Shown here in pieces: positions 8,647 to 16,662 of a DNA stretch of 20,603 nucleotides. A program made the position numbers and the translations under genes. The DNA comes from CAZACZ01 sp964483695 (lineage in GTDB: Bacteria > Deinococcota > Deinococci > Deinococcales > Trueperaceae): NCBI GenBank assembly GCA_964483695.1, contig CAZACZ010000053.1, positions 1 through 20,603 of the forward strand, given 5' to 3'. Position 1 is the first letter of the stretch. Each line of letters starts with the position of its first letter. Under the pieces are notes generated by a model. It ran no database searches. It was given only the letters and a program-made list of their open reading frames with translations, and was not told the origin of the DNA.

Positions 8647-8652
8647 TAGACT
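8647..8652 (+). promoter_or_regulatory. -10 box for a leaderless transcript (m5U methyltransferase)
   Basis: TAGACT ends 6 nt before the ATG at 8659, with no Shine-Dalgarno. It is divergent from the small membrane protein promoter about 70 bp away. Confidence 0.6.
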
Positions 8653-8658
8653 GCCGCG

Positions 8659-9936
8659 ATGGCGAGGGGCGACACGCGCCGGTCGGCGGTGGCCGAGTTC
8701 CAGGTCGAGACGACGGCCGAGCGCATGGTGCACGGCGGGGTGGCGTTGGCGCGCCTCGCGGACGGCCGCATCGCTCTGCTCCGCGGCGCCATCCCCGGCG
8801 AGCGCGTGCGGGCCGTGGTGGCGGCGCGTCGCGGCGTGCTGGACGGCGACGTCCTCGAAGCGCTCGAGCCGAGCCCGGACCGGGTGGCCGCGCCGGCGCA
8901 CCCTGGCCTCGACTACGCCCACGTCGCCTACCCACGGCAGCTCGAGCTCAAACGCGAGGTCGTTGCCGACGCGTTGCGCCGCGCGCTGGGCCACACGGTC
9001 GAGGTCCCGCCACTTCGTCCCGCTCCCAGCCCGTGGCGGTACCGCAGCGCCGTGCAACCCGCCGCCGTGCGCGCCGGGCTCGGCTACCGCTTGCCGCGCA
9101 GCGGCGACGTCATGGTGCTGGGAGAGGACCCGGTGGCCAGCGACGCCGTCAACCGCGCTTGGCGCATCGCGCTGGAAGGCGGAGCGCATCGCGCGCCAGG
9201 CATCCACGAGGTCGCGATCCGCGCCAACGATGCCGGCGAGGCGCTGCTCGCGCTGGTGTCGACCGCCCCGGCGCGGTCGTCGATCCACCTGGCCCATGCG
9301 TTGGTCGCGGCGGGCATCCGAGGGGTGGCGCTATCGCCCTACGACCCGCGCGGGCGCTTCCGCCGCGGCGCCGAACGGCTGGCGGGGGCACGCACCGTGC
9401 TGCAGCGCTACGCCGACCTCGACCTGAGCGTCGCCGCTACCTCGTTCGCGCAGCCCAACCCGGCCGCCGCCGGCGAGCTCTACCGCACCTTGGTGACGTG
9501 GGCGGGAAGCGGCACCCTGGCATGGGAGCTGTACGCCGGCAGCGGCGCCATCGCCTTGCACCTGGCGGCCCGCTTCGGCGAGGTCGTGGCGGTGGAGCTG
9601 GACCGCTCCGCCATCTCCCGCGGAGAACGCGACGCGGCGCGGCTGGGTATCGACACCGTGCGCTTCGCGCGCGGCGACGCGCGGCAACTCGAGGTACCGG
9701 ACGACGTCGAGTTGCTGGTGGTCGATCCGCCTCGCGCCGGCCTCTCGGCCGAGTCACGATCGGCCGTCACCCGATCGCGCACGCCGCGGTTGCTCTACGT
9801 CTCGTGCGACGTCGCCACCTGGGCCCGCGACGTCGCCGACTTCGTGGCGCACGGCTGGCGCCTCGAGCGCTTCGAACCGTTCGACTTCTACCCGCAGACG
9901 CATCATGTCGAGGTCCTGTCGCTGCTCGTGCGCTGA
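8659..9936 (+). CDS. TrmA/RlmD-family RNA (uracil-5)-methyltransferase
   Basis: 425 aa. An N-terminal TRAM-like beta-barrel (about 11-70) is followed by a linker and a C-terminal Rossmann SAM-binding domain. Motif I is ELYAGSGAIAL (290-300), VVDPPRAG is at 354-361, the nucleophile lies in YVSCDVAT (Cys383), and the general-base region HHVEVLSLL (E418) is at the end. It should methylate C5 of a uridine in 23S rRNA or tRNA. The N-terminal CxxxxxCxxC 4Fe-4S site of RlmD-type enzymes is absent: the corresponding stretch reads HPGLDYAHVAYPRQLELK without cysteine. The exact target uridine cannot be read from sequence. Confidence 0.87.
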   Translation: MARGDTRRSAVAEFQVETTAERMVHGGVALARLADGRIALLRGAIPGERVRAVVAARRGVLDGDVLEALEPSPDRVAAPAHPGLDYAHVAYPRQLELKREVVADALRRALGHTVEVPPLRPAPSPWRYRSAVQPAAVRAGLGYRLPRSGDVMVLGEDPVASDAVNRAWRIALEGGAHRAPGIHEVAIRANDAGEALLALVSTAPARSSIHLAHALVAAGIRGVALSPYDPRGRFRRGAERLAGARTVLQRYADLDLSVAATSFAQPNPAAAGELYRTLVTWAGSGTLAWELYAGSGAIALHLAARFGEVVAVELDRSAISRGERDAARLGIDTVRFARGDARQLEVPDDVELLVVDPPRAGLSAESRSAVTRSRTPRLLYVSCDVATWARDVADFVAHGWRLERFEPFDFYPQTHHVEVLSLLVR

Positions 9937-9970
9937 ACGCATGCGAGCCTGGGCGCCCGCGGCCGACCAC

Positions 9971-9999
9971 GTGCCCCGCCCCACCGGGCGCGGCGGCAC
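9971..9999 (+). terminator. Possible hairpin after the methyltransferase gene
   Basis: GTGCC-CCGC pairs with GCGG-C-GGCAC with one bulged base. It lies between the methyltransferase stop and the hisF promoter and lacks a T-run; in this base composition it could be chance. Confidence 0.3.
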
Positions 10000-10028
10000 A
10001 GGGCGCGCCCGGAGCGCCGGCGGGGCGG

Positions 10029-10034
10029 TATCCT
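10029..10034 (+). promoter_or_regulatory. -10 box for a leaderless transcript (hisF operon)
   Basis: TATCCT ends 7 nt before the GTG start of hisF at 10042, again with no Shine-Dalgarno. Transcription from here would cover hisF, the trans-sulfuration gene and hisIE. Confidence 0.55.
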
Positions 10035-10041
10035 GGCCGGC

Positions 10042-10821
10042 GTGTTGGCCAGGAGGATCATCCCTTGCCTCGACGTGCACGCCGGTCGTGTGACCCGTGG
10101 GCAGCAGTTCGGGCGCGCCGAACATGGCGAGCTCACCGACGTCGGCGACCCTGTCGCGCTGGCTCTGCGCTACGACGAGCAAGGCGCGGACGAGCTGGTG
10201 CTGTACGACATCACCGCCACCGCCGAGGGGCGCGGCGCCATCCTCGAGGTTGCGACGCGCGTCGCGGAGCGATGCTTCATGCCGCTGACGATCGGCGGTG
10301 GGGTGCGGACCTTGGCCGACGTGCGCGCGTTGACGCTGGCGGGCGCCGACAAGGTGTCGATCAACTCGGGCGCGGTGGAGCGCCCCGAGTTGCTGCGCGA
10401 AGCGTCCGATCACTTCGGCGCTCAGGCGGTGGTGCTGTCGATCGATGCCCGGCGCCGCGTGGACGGTCGTGGTTGGGAAGTGTACGTCGCCGGCGGCCGC
10501 CGAGCTACCGGCCTCGACGCGGTCGCATGGGCCGAGCGCGGGCAGGCGCTCGGCGCCGGCGAGATCGTGCTGAACTCGATCGACGCGGACGGGATGACCA
10601 CCGGCTACGACCTCGAGGCGACGCGCGCCGTGGCGCGCGCGGTGGACGTGCCGGTGGTGGCCTCGGGCGGTGCCGGATCGGCCGAGCACATGCGCGACGT
10701 GCTGCTGCTCGGCGAGGCGGACGCTGCTCTGGCAGCCGGTATCTTCCACCGCGGGGAGTGGACCGTGGGCGACGTGAAGCGGGTCTGTGCCGCCGCTGGC
10801 CTGACCATGCGGCTGACGTGA
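10042..10821 (+). CDS. hisF: Imidazole glycerol phosphate synthase cyclase subunit
   Basis: 259 aa TIM barrel that makes IGP and AICAR from PRFAR and the ammonia delivered by HisH in histidine synthesis. The catalytic aspartates are D11 (IIPCLDVHAGRV) and D135 (VLSIDARRR). The phosphate sites TIGGGVR (83-89) and VVASGGAGS are intact. The loop after residue 20 (QQFGRAEHGELTDVGDP) is slightly longer than the usual VNFxxLRDAGDP. The start is GTG at 10042, set by the hallmark N-terminus and the -10 box 7 nt upstream. It is followed after 10 nt by a trans-sulfuration gene, then hisIE. Confidence 0.96.
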   Translation: MLARRIIPCLDVHAGRVTRGQQFGRAEHGELTDVGDPVALALRYDEQGADELVLYDITATAEGRGAILEVATRVAERCFMPLTIGGGVRTLADVRALTLAGADKVSINSGAVERPELLREASDHFGAQAVVLSIDARRRVDGRGWEVYVAGGRRATGLDAVAWAERGQALGAGEIVLNSIDADGMTTGYDLEATRAVARAVDVPVVASGGAGSAEHMRDVLLLGEADAALAAGIFHRGEWTVGDVKRVCAAAGLTMRLT

Positions 10822-10831
10822 GGACGGGACG

Positions 10832-11986
10832 GTGACGGTCGTGAGATGGACGTCGAGCAAGCTCGAGACGTTGGCGGTGCACGCTGGGGTGGAGCCCGAC
10901 CCCACCACCGGCGCGGTCACGCCGCCCATCCACCTAGCGACCACCTTCGTGCGCGGCGCCGACGGCTCGTACCCCGGTGGCTACGTCTACAGCCGCGGCG
11001 GCAACCCGACACGGACGGCGCTGGAGTCGGCCCTGGCCACGCTCCAGGGCGGTGCCGACGCCGCTGCGTTCGCCTCCGGATCGGCGGCGGCCGGCGCGGT
11101 GTTCCGCTCGCTCCGGCCCGGCGAGCACGCCATCGTTCCGCGTGACCTCTACCACGGGATCCGCCGCCTGCTGCGCGACGTGCTGGTGCCGTGGGGCCTG
11201 GCCGTGACGACGGTGGATCCTACCGATCCCGGCAACGTCGCCGCCGCGCTCCGCCCCGAGACCAAGCTGATCTGGGTCGAGACGCCGTCGAACCCGACGC
11301 TCGGCATCACCGACATCGAGGCGGTGGCCGCCATCGCGCGCGACGCCGGAGCGACGCTGACGGTGGACGCCACCTGGACGCCGCCGGGAGTGCAGGACCC
11401 GTTCGCGCTCGGCGCCGACCTGGTCGTGCACTCCACCACGAAGTACCTGGGCGGCCACTCCGACGTCCTCGGCGGGGCGGTCGTCACCAGGACGACCGAC
11501 GCGACGTTCGACCGCGTGCGAGCGCTGCAAGCCACCGAGGGCGCCGTGCCCGACCCGTTCGCCTGTTGGCTGGTGATGCGCGGGCTGCGCACCCTGCCGT
11601 ACCGCATGCGGGGGCACGCCGACAACGCCGCTCGGGTGGCGGCGTTCCTAGACGGGCATCCGAAGGTGCGCGCGGTGCTCTACCCAGGCTTGCCGAGCCA
11701 CCCGGGGCACGACGTGGCGGCGCGCCAGATGCGCAGCTTCGGCGGCATGCTGTCGTTCCGGGTGCACGGTGGCGCGGCGGCGGCCATGGCGGTAGCGGCA
11801 CGCGTCGCGCTCTTCACGCGCGCCACCAGCCTCGGAGGGGTGGAGAGCTTGATCGAGCACCGCGCCTCGGTCGAAGGGGAGGGCACCACCACGCCCGACG
11901 ACCTGCTGCGCGTCTCGGTGGGGTTGGAGCATCCCGACGACCTGGTGGAGGACCTTCGCCAGGCGCTGGAAGGAGCCGGCGCATGA
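10832..11986 (+). CDS. Trans-sulfuration PLP enzyme (cystathionine gamma-synthase/lyase family)
   Basis: 384 aa, cytosolic, Cys/Met-metabolism PLP family. Visible motifs are YVYSRGGNPT (51-60, with the PLP-phosphate tyrosine of the neighbouring subunit), ETPSNPTLG (150-158), the PLP-ring aspartate D179 (TVDAT; most members have VDNTF), the internal aldimine lysine in HSTTKYLGGHSD (K204) and SLGGVESLIEHRAS near the C-terminus. It may act as cystathionine gamma-synthase, gamma-lyase, homocysteine synthase or methionine gamma-lyase; motifs do not decide. The GTG start at 10832 has GAGG upstream. Its stop overlaps the hisIE start (ATGA), so it sits inside a histidine operon. Confidence 0.92.
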   Translation: MTVVRWTSSKLETLAVHAGVEPDPTTGAVTPPIHLATTFVRGADGSYPGGYVYSRGGNPTRTALESALATLQGGADAAAFASGSAAAGAVFRSLRPGEHAIVPRDLYHGIRRLLRDVLVPWGLAVTTVDPTDPGNVAAALRPETKLIWVETPSNPTLGITDIEAVAAIARDAGATLTVDATWTPPGVQDPFALGADLVVHSTTKYLGGHSDVLGGAVVTRTTDATFDRVRALQATEGAVPDPFACWLVMRGLRTLPYRMRGHADNAARVAAFLDGHPKVRAVLYPGLPSHPGHDVAARQMRSFGGMLSFRVHGGAAAAMAVAARVALFTRATSLGGVESLIEHRASVEGEGTTTPDDLLRVSVGLEHPDDLVEDLRQALEGAGA

Positions 11987-12744
11987 CGAACGGGAGCGAT
12001 CGCGCTCGGTCGTCCGACGACGGCGCGGCGCAAGGTGGTGGCGCCTCGCCGGACGGCGCGCTCCTCGACGCGATCGCGTTCGACGAGCGCGGCCTCGTGC
12101 CGGTGGTGGCGCAGGACGCTGGCGACGGCGCCGTCTTGATGGTGGCGTTCGCCGACCGCGCCGCCTTGGCGCGCACGCTAGCGACGGGCCAGGCGCACTA
12201 CTTCAGCCGCTCGCGCGGTGCGATGTGGCGCAAGGGCGAGACCAGCGGCCACGTTCAGCGTGTGCTCGAGGTGCGCTACGACTGCGACGCCGACACCGTC
12301 CTGTACCGCGTCGAGCAGACCGGGCCCGCGTGCCACACGGGGGCGCGGAGCTGCTTCTTCCGGGGCGTGTCGCTGGCCGGCGCCGTCGACGAGACGAGCG
12401 CCTCCGACGGCGCCGGACCGAGCGGCGCCACCGGCATCGGCGCCACCGGCATCGGCGCCGTGATGGCGTTGCTCGAGCAGGTCGTGAACGAGCGCCTCGC
12501 CACCCTGCCAGAGGGCTCCTACGTGCGGCGGCTGCACGAACGCGGCGTGGGCTACGTGGCGCAGAAGGTCGTCGAGGAGGCGGGGGAGAGCGTGGTGGCC
12601 GCCCTGCAGGGCCAGGACGACGAACTGGTGGGGGAAAGCGCCGACTTGCTGTTCCACCTCACGGTGCTGCTGCGCGAGCGCGGCGTGGCATGGGACGACG
12701 TCGCTGCTCGGCTGCTGGAACGCCACGCCGCCCGCCCGCGCTGA
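11983..12744 (+). CDS. hisIE: Bifunctional phosphoribosyl-AMP cyclohydrolase / phosphoribosyl-ATP pyrophosphatase
   Basis: 253 aa fusion catalysing two early steps of histidine synthesis. After a disordered N-terminus (about 1-25), the HisI domain shows RSRGAMWRKGETSGH and the zinc/magnesium site with RYDCDAD, GPACHTG and SCFF. A Gly/Ala/Thr linker with a 15-bp duplication leads to an all-alpha HisE domain (ALLEQVVNERL, then AQKVVEEAGESVVAA and SADLLFHLTVLL, the MazG-like metal helices). The ATG overlaps the upstream stop by 4 nt and is preceded by GGAAGGAG. Confidence 0.96.
   Translation: MTNGSDRARSSDDGAAQGGGASPDGALLDAIAFDERGLVPVVAQDAGDGAVLMVAFADRAALARTLATGQAHYFSRSRGAMWRKGETSGHVQRVLEVRYDCDADTVLYRVEQTGPACHTGARSCFFRGVSLAGAVDETSASDGAGPSGATGIGATGIGAVMALLEQVVNERLATLPEGSYVRRLHERGVGYVAQKVVEEAGESVVAALQGQDDELVGESADLLFHLTVLLRERGVAWDDVAARLLERHAARPR
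12424..12459 (+). repeat. 15-bp in-frame tandem repeat in the HisI-HisE linker
   Basis: Two exact copies of GGCGCCACCGGCATC (12424-12438 and 12439-12453) and a 6-nt partial third encode GATGI-GATGI-GA between the two enzyme domains. Copy number could vary between strains without a frame change. Confidence 0.9.
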
Positions 12745-12846
12745 TCGCGGATCGCCGGCGCCACCGCGTGCCGCCGGCCGGCCAGGTCGCCGCAACGACG
12801 CGCCGTCGCGGCCGCCGCGGCACACGTTCTCGTCACCTTCCGGCGG

Positions 12847-12852
12847 TACATT
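12847..12852 (+). promoter_or_regulatory. -10 box for a leaderless transcript (lipoprotein hydrolase)
   Basis: TACATT ends 8 nt before the GTG at 12861, and there is no Shine-Dalgarno. The rest of 12745-12846 is GC-rich and shows nothing else I can support. Confidence 0.5.
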
Positions 12853-12860
12853 GCTGGGCG

Positions 12861-14006
12861 GTGCCTGAGTCCGTGTCCTCTCGTCGCGTCGGCGGCCGCA
12901 GCCGGGCCGGGGGCAGCGCTCCGGTCGCAGGCGGGGCGTTCGTCGCGCTCGCGGCGCTTGCCGTCCTGCTGGTCGTCAGCGGCTGCGCGCCTCGTACGGC
13001 GCGGCCCGACGAGCTGGCGGGGGCGGGCGCGGCGCGCACCACGGGCAGCGTCGCGGCGGAGGGCTGGGAAGGCTACCTCGGGGCGCCGCCGGACGGCAGC
13101 GGCTCCCTGCGCCCGCGCCCGCCCGACGCCCCGGACGTCGTGATCCTGGCGTTCTCCGGCCACTGCGGGCTGGTGTGCCGCACCGAGGACACCTGGTCGT
13201 ACCTGGACACCGCCAGCGAGGAGACGGGCGGTGTGGCGGTGCTCGATGCCCTGGTGCTGGCGTACGAGCGCCTTGGATTGTCGGTCGCGACGTTCAGCGC
13301 GTCGTCCTTCGCCACCGCCCACTACAGCAAGATCAGCGACGTCGTCGAGCCCGGGTACCTGCAGGCGCAGGCGTACCTCGACCAGGTGAAGCGCGACTGG
13401 ATCTACGGCGTGGACGACCCGACCCGCGTCGTGCTGCTGGGTCACTCGCACGGCACCGTGTGGGCGTCGCTGCTGGCGATGAACAACCTCGACGTGACCT
13501 TCGACGCCTTCGTGTCGCTCGACGCCATCTGCTGGCAGTGGTGGGGCCGGCACAAGGGCTTCGTCACCGAGACGTTCGTCGGCGGACCGTGGCCCATCCC
13601 GTTCCCGCTCGACCAGGGCGACCCGTGCAACGCCTTCGAGGTACCTGGCCGGCGCCAGCGCGTGGACATCAACGACGTCGTGCCTGCCAACGTGGTGTTC
13701 GGCATCGAGGTGCGCACCAGCTTCCGGCTGCTGTCGCTCGACCCGAACGTGCTGGCCGACGACGACCCGAACGTCCGCATCAACGGCACCACCGACAACA
13801 TCTGGGGGATCCGCGCCACCGAGGCGCACAGCGACCTCGGGAGGTACTACAACCAGTCGATCGCCTGGGTGGCGTCGATGATCACTGCCCTCGGGGTCCC
13901 CGAGCGCGGCGCGTACCCCATGTCCACCTTCGTGCTGCCGCCGCCGCCGAGCGACTTCGGCTACCGCAGCGGCCTGGTGGAGCCGCTCGACCCTAGCAGC
14001 GAGTAG
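12861..14006 (+). CDS. Lipoprotein with alpha/beta-hydrolase (serine hydrolase) fold
   Basis: 381 aa from GTG at 12861. An Arg-rich n-region and a hydrophobic stretch end in the lipobox VVSGC (Cys42), so the enzyme is probably anchored outside the cytoplasmic membrane. A disordered linker (to about 90) precedes a hydrolase core: VVILAFSGHCG (first strand and possible oxyanion loop), the nucleophile elbow LLGHSHGTVWAS with Ser196, and a likely late histidine in TEAHSDLGRYY. Two cysteines (HCGLVC) near the first strand could form a disulfide. I do not recognise a characterised subfamily: lipase, esterase or thioesterase activity are all possible. The start was chosen for the -10 box upstream and the correctly placed signal peptide. 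Confidence 0.75.
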   Translation: MPESVSSRRVGGRSRAGGSAPVAGGAFVALAALAVLLVVSGCAPRTARPDELAGAGAARTTGSVAAEGWEGYLGAPPDGSGSLRPRPPDAPDVVILAFSGHCGLVCRTEDTWSYLDTASEETGGVAVLDALVLAYERLGLSVATFSASSFATAHYSKISDVVEPGYLQAQAYLDQVKRDWIYGVDDPTRVVLLGHSHGTVWASLLAMNNLDVTFDAFVSLDAICWQWWGRHKGFVTETFVGGPWPIPFPLDQGDPCNAFEVPGRRQRVDINDVVPANVVFGIEVRTSFRLLSLDPNVLADDDPNVRINGTTDNIWGIRATEAHSDLGRYYNQSIAWVASMITALGVPERGAYPMSTFVLPPPPSDFGYRSGLVEPLDPSSE

Positions 14007-14077
14007 GGCGACCGGGCGTTCCGGCGCGCGCCGTACAACACCGACGGAACGCACCTCGTTGTGCCCATGATGGGGCC

Positions 14078-15181
14078 ATGGCCAAATCGAACCAGCGTGG
14101 CAAGGCGGGCGCGAGCATGCGTGGCGCGACCGACAACGGCGCGACCGACGACGGCACGACCGACAACGGCAACGGCGGCGGCGGGAAGCGCAACGGCTCC
14201 AGCCTGGTCCTCGAGCGGGCGTTGGTGCTCGATACCGTGCGCATCACCGAGCAGGCCGCCATCGCGGCCAGCCGCGTGGCGGGCAAGGGAGACTCCGACC
14301 TGGTCGACCAGGCCGGCGTCGACGCCATGCGTCGGGTGCTCAACGAACTGGACATCGACGGCGAGATCGTCATCGGCGAGGGCGAGCGCGACGAAGCGCC
14401 CATGCTGTACATCGGCGAGCGCGTCGGGCGCGGCGGCGACGACGCGTGGGAGGTCGACATCGCCGTCGACCCGGTCGAGGGCACCGGCATCACCGCGCGC
14501 ATGGTCAACAACGCCGTGGCGGTCATCGCCATCGCCGAACGCGGCGGCTTGTTCCAGGCGCCCGACACCTACATGGAGAAGCTGATCGTGGGACCCCCGG
14601 CCAAAGGCAAGGTGGACCTCACCTGGCCGGTGGCGGCCAACCTGCGTGGCGTGGCGCTGTCGCTCGACCGGGCGGTCGACGACCTCACCGTCGTCATCCT
14701 CGACCGGCCGCGGCACGAGCAGCTGATCCGCGAGGTGCGCGATGCCGGCGCCCGCGTGAAGCTGATCGGCGACGGTGACGTGATCGCAGCGCTCTCCGCC
14801 GCCGTGCGCGGCACCAACGTGCATGCGGTGATGGGCATCGGTGGCGCGCCCGAAGGGGTGCTGGCCGCGGCGGCGCTCAAATGCTTGGGCGGCGAGATCC
14901 ACGGTCGCTTCAAGCCGCGCAACGACGAGGAGCGGAGGCGCCTCGAGGAGATGGGCGCTTCGGTCGACCGCGTCTACCGCACCGACGACCTCGCCCCGGG
15001 CGAGACCATCGTCTTCAGCGCCAGCGGCATCACCGACGGCGACCTCCTACGCGGCGTCAAGTTCTTCAAGAACGGCGCGCGTACGCACTCCATCACCATG
15101 GGCTTCCAGTCGCGCGTGATCCGCTTCACCGACTCGGTGCACCTGCTGGGGCACGGCGCCCGCGTCACCATCCAGGTCTGA
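14078..15181 (+). CDS. glpX: Class II fructose-1,6-bisphosphatase
   Basis: 367 aa, cytosolic gluconeogenic enzyme hydrolysing fructose 1,6-bisphosphate. A disordered N-terminal 42 residues made of ATDNG-type repeats is unusual; the catalytic domain starts at LVLERALVLDTVRITEQAA. Metal and substrate motifs are intact: GEIVIGEGERDEAPML (95-110) and DPVEGTG (131-137, D131 and E134), then GIGGAPEGVLAAAALK. No Shine-Dalgarno precedes the ATG. CATGAT lies 6 nt upstream and could be a poor -10 for another leaderless mRNA. The region 14007-14077 holds no other recognisable element. Confidence 0.95.
   Translation: MAKSNQRGKAGASMRGATDNGATDDGTTDNGNGGGGKRNGSSLVLERALVLDTVRITEQAAIAASRVAGKGDSDLVDQAGVDAMRRVLNELDIDGEIVIGEGERDEAPMLYIGERVGRGGDDAWEVDIAVDPVEGTGITARMVNNAVAVIAIAERGGLFQAPDTYMEKLIVGPPAKGKVDLTWPVAANLRGVALSLDRAVDDLTVVILDRPRHEQLIREVRDAGARVKLIGDGDVIAALSAAVRGTNVHAVMGIGGAPEGVLAAAALKCLGGEIHGRFKPRNDEERRRLEEMGASVDRVYRTDDLAPGETIVFSASGITDGDLLRGVKFFKNGARTHSITMGFQSRVIRFTDSVHLLGHGARVTIQV
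14126..14170 (+). repeat. Three 15-bp tandem units in the glpX N-terminus
   Basis: Units at 14126-14140, 14141-14155 and 14156-14170 differ by one or two bases and encode ATDNG-ATDDG-TTDNG. They add a flexible acidic, polar tail before the enzyme domain. Confidence 0.88.
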
Positions 15182-15213
15182 CGCCGCCGAGCGGCTAGCC
15201 ACGGGTGGCCGCG

Positions 15214-15259
15214 GGCGCCGGCACGGCACTCCGCCGCGCGAAGGCGGACGGCCGGCGCC
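15214..15259. terminator. Inverted repeat between convergent glpX and rdgB
   Basis: A 9-bp outer stem (GGCGCCGGC 15214-15222 with 15251-15259) encloses a 6-bp inner stem (TCCGCC 15230-15235 with GGCGGA 15243-15248). It is the only clear element of the 94-bp convergent spacer and could end both transcripts. There is no T-run in either direction. Confidence 0.5.
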
Positions 15260-15275
15260 AGCGCGGTTCGTTCGC

Positions 15276-15929
15276 TCAGGCGTCTTCGGGGGGCGGCGGT
15301 TCGGTGAACTCCATGGTGCGCTTGCCGATGGGCGTGAGCGCCCAATCGAGGAACGAGCGAAGCGCTCGACCGCGATGGCTGACGCGGCGCTTCTCCGCCA
15401 ACGTCGCCTCGGCGAAGGTCTTGCCGAGCTCGCCGCTGAGGAACACCGGGTCGTAGCCGAAGCCGCCGTCGCCGCGCGGACCGTGCAGGATGGTGCCGCG
15501 GCACTCCCCCTGGAAGGTCACCACCTCGCCGCCCGGGGTGGCCAGCACCACGGCCGCCACGAAGCTGGCGCCGCGGGCGGGCTGCGGTACCTCCCGCAGG
15601 CGCTCCAACAGGTAGGCGATGCGCTCGCCGTCGGTCAGCCCTGGACCGCCGTAGCGCGCGCTGTACACGCCCGGCGCACCTCCCAGAGCGTCCACCTCGA
15701 GCCCCGAGTCGTCGGCGAGGGTCGGCATGCCGCTCTTCAACGCGACGAACCCCGCCTTGAGCAGGGCGTTCTCCTCGTAGCTGGTACCGGTCTCCTCGGG
15801 GAAGGTGCCGACGCCGACGTCGGTGGCTGCGTGGATGTCGGCGGCCACGCCCGACAAGGCGTCGCGGAACTCGCGCACCTTCCCGGGGTTCGTGGTGGCG
15901 ATCACCAGTTGGATCCGTCGCCGCTTCAT
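15276..15929 (-). CDS. rdgB: Non-canonical purine NTP pyrophosphatase (RdgB/HAM1 family)
   Basis: 217 aa. It hydrolyses dITP, ITP and XTP to monophosphates, keeping deaminated purines out of DNA and RNA. The nucleotide-binding start IATTNPGKVREF (near 10-21), SYEENALLKA, the catalytic DDSGLEVDALGG and GDGGFGYDPVF are all intact, and the C-terminal EKRRVSHRGRAL is typical. The length is near the family norm with a short acidic, proline-rich tail. The ATG lies 10 nt after the rph stop, with GAGG about 8 nt upstream; it is the last gene of the murI-rph-rdgB operon. Confidence 0.96.
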   Translation of the reverse strand: MKRRRIQLVIATTNPGKVREFRDALSGVAADIHAATDVGVGTFPEETGTSYEENALLKAGFVALKSGMPTLADDSGLEVDALGGAPGVYSARYGGPGLTDGERIAYLLERLREVPQPARGASFVAAVVLATPGGEVVTFQGECRGTILHGPRGDGGFGYDPVFLSGELGKTFAEATLAEKRRVSHRGRALRSFLDWALTPIGKRTMEFTEPPPPEDA

Positions 15930-15939
15930 GCCGCGCGCC

Positions 15940-16662
15940 TCATCGTAGTTGGGGTCGTACCGTGTCGAGGACCTGCTGGACGGCGGTGATGCCGTTGGCC
16001 ACCAAGGTGACGTAGCGTTCGGCGTCGAGCGGATGCCCTTCGCCCCCCCCTTGCACCTCGACCACCTCGCCGGCGGCGGTCGCGACCACGTTGAGGTCGA
16101 CGTCGGCCTTCATGTCCTCGGCGTAGTCGAGGTCGACCAGCACGGTGTCGTCCAAGATGCCGACACTCACCGCCGCGACCTCGTGCCGCAGCGGCCACTC
16201 GTCGAGCTCGCCCTGGAACACCAACCGGTCGGCTGCGTGATGGAGCGCGGCGTACCCGGCCACCACCGACGCGCAGCGCGTGCCGCCGTCGGCGAGCAGC
16301 ACGTCGACGTCCACGATGAGCGTCTTCTGACGGAACAACTCGAGGTTCACGGTGCTGCGCAGCGCCCGGCCCACGAGACGCTGGATCTCCTGCGTGCGCC
16401 CACCGGCGTAGAGCCGTTCGCGCGCCTTGCGCTCGTGCGTGCTGCGCGGCAGCAGGGCGTACTCGGCGGTGAGCCAACCGCCCTTGTGGCCGGCGTTGCG
16501 CAGGTGCGGGGGGAGCCGCGACTCGATCGTGAGCGTGGCCAGCACGGTGGTCCCACCCCACGACACCAGCGCGGAACCTTCGGCATGCGGGTTGTACCCG
16601 GGGGTGACGCTGATGGGGCGCAGCTCGGTCGCGCCGCGCCCCTTGCGCTGCGGTGCGCTCAT
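15940..16662 (-). CDS. rph: Ribonuclease PH
   Basis: 240 aa phosphorolytic 3'-to-5' exoribonuclease that trims tRNA 3' ends and acts in RNA decay; the family forms hexameric rings. Hallmarks are LRPISVTPGYNPHAEGS at the N-terminus, LLPRSTHERKARE, the phosphate-binding GGRTQEIQRLVGRALR, DVDVLLADGGTR and the metal site VDLDYAEDMKADVDLNVV. The segment VEVQGGGEGHPLD replaces the common VEVQGTAEGxPF. The ATG overlaps the murI stop (ATGA), showing translational coupling. Confidence 0.96.
   Translation of the reverse strand: MSAPQRKGRGATELRPISVTPGYNPHAEGSALVSWGGTTVLATLTIESRLPPHLRNAGHKGGWLTAEYALLPRSTHERKARERLYAGGRTQEIQRLVGRALRSTVNLELFRQKTLIVDVDVLLADGGTRCASVVAGYAALHHAADRLVFQGELDEWPLRHEVAAVSVGILDDTVLVDLDYAEDMKADVDLNVVATAAGEVVEVQGGGEGHPLDAERYVTLVANGITAVQQVLDTVRPQLR

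Noticed and set aside
7680..8792. Cytochrome c and the small membrane protein as one fused protein
   Set aside because: The frame only stays open because N is unreadable; a leaderless promoter with ATG at 8566 and a separate signal segment near 8227 indicate two genes.
8613..10835. 740-codon plus-strand frame over the methyltransferase and hisF genes
   Set aside because: Arg/Ala/Gly-rich shadow frame of two well-recognised genes in other frames; it crosses their boundary and has no motif of its own.
12745..12846. GC-rich palindromic stretches after hisIE as a terminator
   Set aside because: Several overlapping short stems are possible but none is dominant and no T-run follows; at this GC content they are expected by chance.
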